6,311 nt of DNA from Alphaproteobacteria bacterium (GTDB lineage: Bacteria > Pseudomonadota > Alphaproteobacteria > Micavibrionales > SZUA-601), in contig JAQGJA010000194.1 in assembly GCA_028290805.1 (NCBI GenBank), forward strand, positions 1-6,311. The letters run 5' to 3'. The notes beneath the pieces were generated by a model. It was not told the DNA's origin. It made no database searches and saw only the letters and a list, made by a program, of their open reading frames with translations. Shown here piece by piece: positions 6,011 to 6,311 of this stretch. Each line of letters opens with the position of its first letter. The first letter of the stretch is position 1. Made by a program: the position numbers and the translations under genes.

Positions 6011-6311
6011 GTTGTTTCTCCTTGTTTTGATATTCTTCGTCCGTGACATGCTCCAGCCAATCGACTGGGGAACCGTCCAGTTTTTCCTGGATGGCGATAT
6101 GGCTCATCGCGGTATCGGCGCTGGCGCCGTGCCAGTGTTTTTCGCCCGGCTCGAACCAGACGATATCGCCGGGGCGGATTTCTTCAATCGGCCCGCCTTT
6201 ACGCTGGACCCGGCCCAGGCCAAAGGTGACGATCAGGGTCTGGCCTAGCGGATGCGTATGCCATGCCGTCCGCGCGCTTGGTTCAAAGGTGACATGCGCC
6301 ATGGCGACACG
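5997..6311 (-). CDS. Cupin-fold protein resembling cupin hydroxynitrile lyases, N-terminus outside window
   Basis: The frame is open through the right edge and ends at TAA (5999-5997), giving 104 visible residues. Counted from the ATG at 6302, cupin motif 1 is WHTHPLGQ with His15, His17 and Gln21, and motif 2 is RPGDIVWFEPGEKHWHG with His56 and His58. From memory of the bacterial Mn-dependent cupin hydroxynitrile lyase of Granulicella tundricola, these correspond to its metal ligands H53, H55, Q59 and H94. Its active-site positions A40, V42, H106 and Q110 would be Ala2, Val4, His68 and Gln72, all retained. The constant offset implies about 35 residues lie beyond the window, so the ATG at 6302 (preceded in frame by R-V-A) is probably internal. 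Small cupins of this type are commonly annotated 'cupin' or '(R)-mandelonitrile lyase', but their natural role is often unknown. It is the promoter-proximal gene with the SDR downstream. Confidence 0.92.
   Translation of the reverse strand, partial: RVAMAHVTFEPSARTAWHTHPLGQTLIVTFGLGRVQRKGGPIEEIRPGDIVWFEPGEKHWHGASADTAMSHIAIQEKLDGSPVDWLEHVTDEEYQNKEKQHDQQ
6018..6023 (-). promoter_or_regulatory. Ribosome binding site of the SDR gene, inside the cupin coding sequence
   Basis: On the - strand AAGGAG ends seven bases before ATG at 6010. It lies within the last codons of the cupin, which stops only after the SDR has started. This spacing decides the SDR start in favour of 6010 over 6049 and suggests coupled translation. 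Confidence 0.85.

Noticed and set aside
6011..6049. Upstream ATG at 6049 as SDR start
   Set aside because: It adds 13 basic residues not expected before the Rossmann strand and overlaps the cupin by 53 bases. The ATG at 6010 has a well-placed AAGGAG.
5763..6248. 161-codon + strand frame opposite the SDR and cupin
   Set aside because: It is antisense to two genes with intact catalytic and metal-binding motifs. Its product has no recognisable features.

Overview
The window carries three protein genes. The first is the 3' end of a very large exported adhesin gene on the + strand (1-5003, open at the left edge). Facing it on the - strand is a two-gene metabolic unit: a cupin (5997-6311, open at the right edge) followed by a short-chain dehydrogenase/reductase (5168-6010). 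The adhesin is of the filamentous-haemagglutinin / CdiA type, a two-partner-secretion family, so the source is a Gram-negative bacterium, most likely a proteobacterium. Base composition is moderately GC-rich. I could not place the organism more closely; an alphaproteobacterium is a guess, not a result.

Region by region. Positions 1-155 encode the last turns of an upstream beta-helix. Positions 156-467 encode a Thr/Ser/Gly/Pro- and aromatic-rich excursion that holds the protein's only two visible cysteines. Positions 477-896 encode a block that is conserved in this family just before the haemagglutinin repeats. Positions 897-1300 encode short beta-helix turns. Positions 1407-4790 encode twelve haemagglutinin repeats. 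Each has a core of 40-41 residues, followed by an excursion of 35-99 residues. A short tail then leads to the TAA stop at 5001-5003. No pre-toxin (VENN) motif, toxin domain or immunity gene follows, so this looks like a structural adhesin or a CDI-like protein without its toxin.

Positions 5004-5167 lie between the converging genes. They contain a Shine-Dalgarno-like GGGGAGG right after the adhesin stop, two weak hairpins, and no convincing terminator or gene.

On the - strand the cupin stop overlaps the SDR start by 14 bases, and the SDR ribosome binding site lies inside the cupin gene. The two are therefore almost certainly cotranscribed and probably translationally coupled. The cupin keeps the metal ligands and active-site positions I remember for bacterial cupin hydroxynitrile lyases. 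The SDR is a complete classical enzyme with an NADP-type Arg. They probably act on small carbonyl or oxygenated substrates and have no visible functional link to the adhesin. I see no RNA genes, insertion sequences, CRISPR arrays or phage genes. The most unusual structure is the regular architecture of the repeat array: constant cores with excursions that lengthen and then shorten along the protein.
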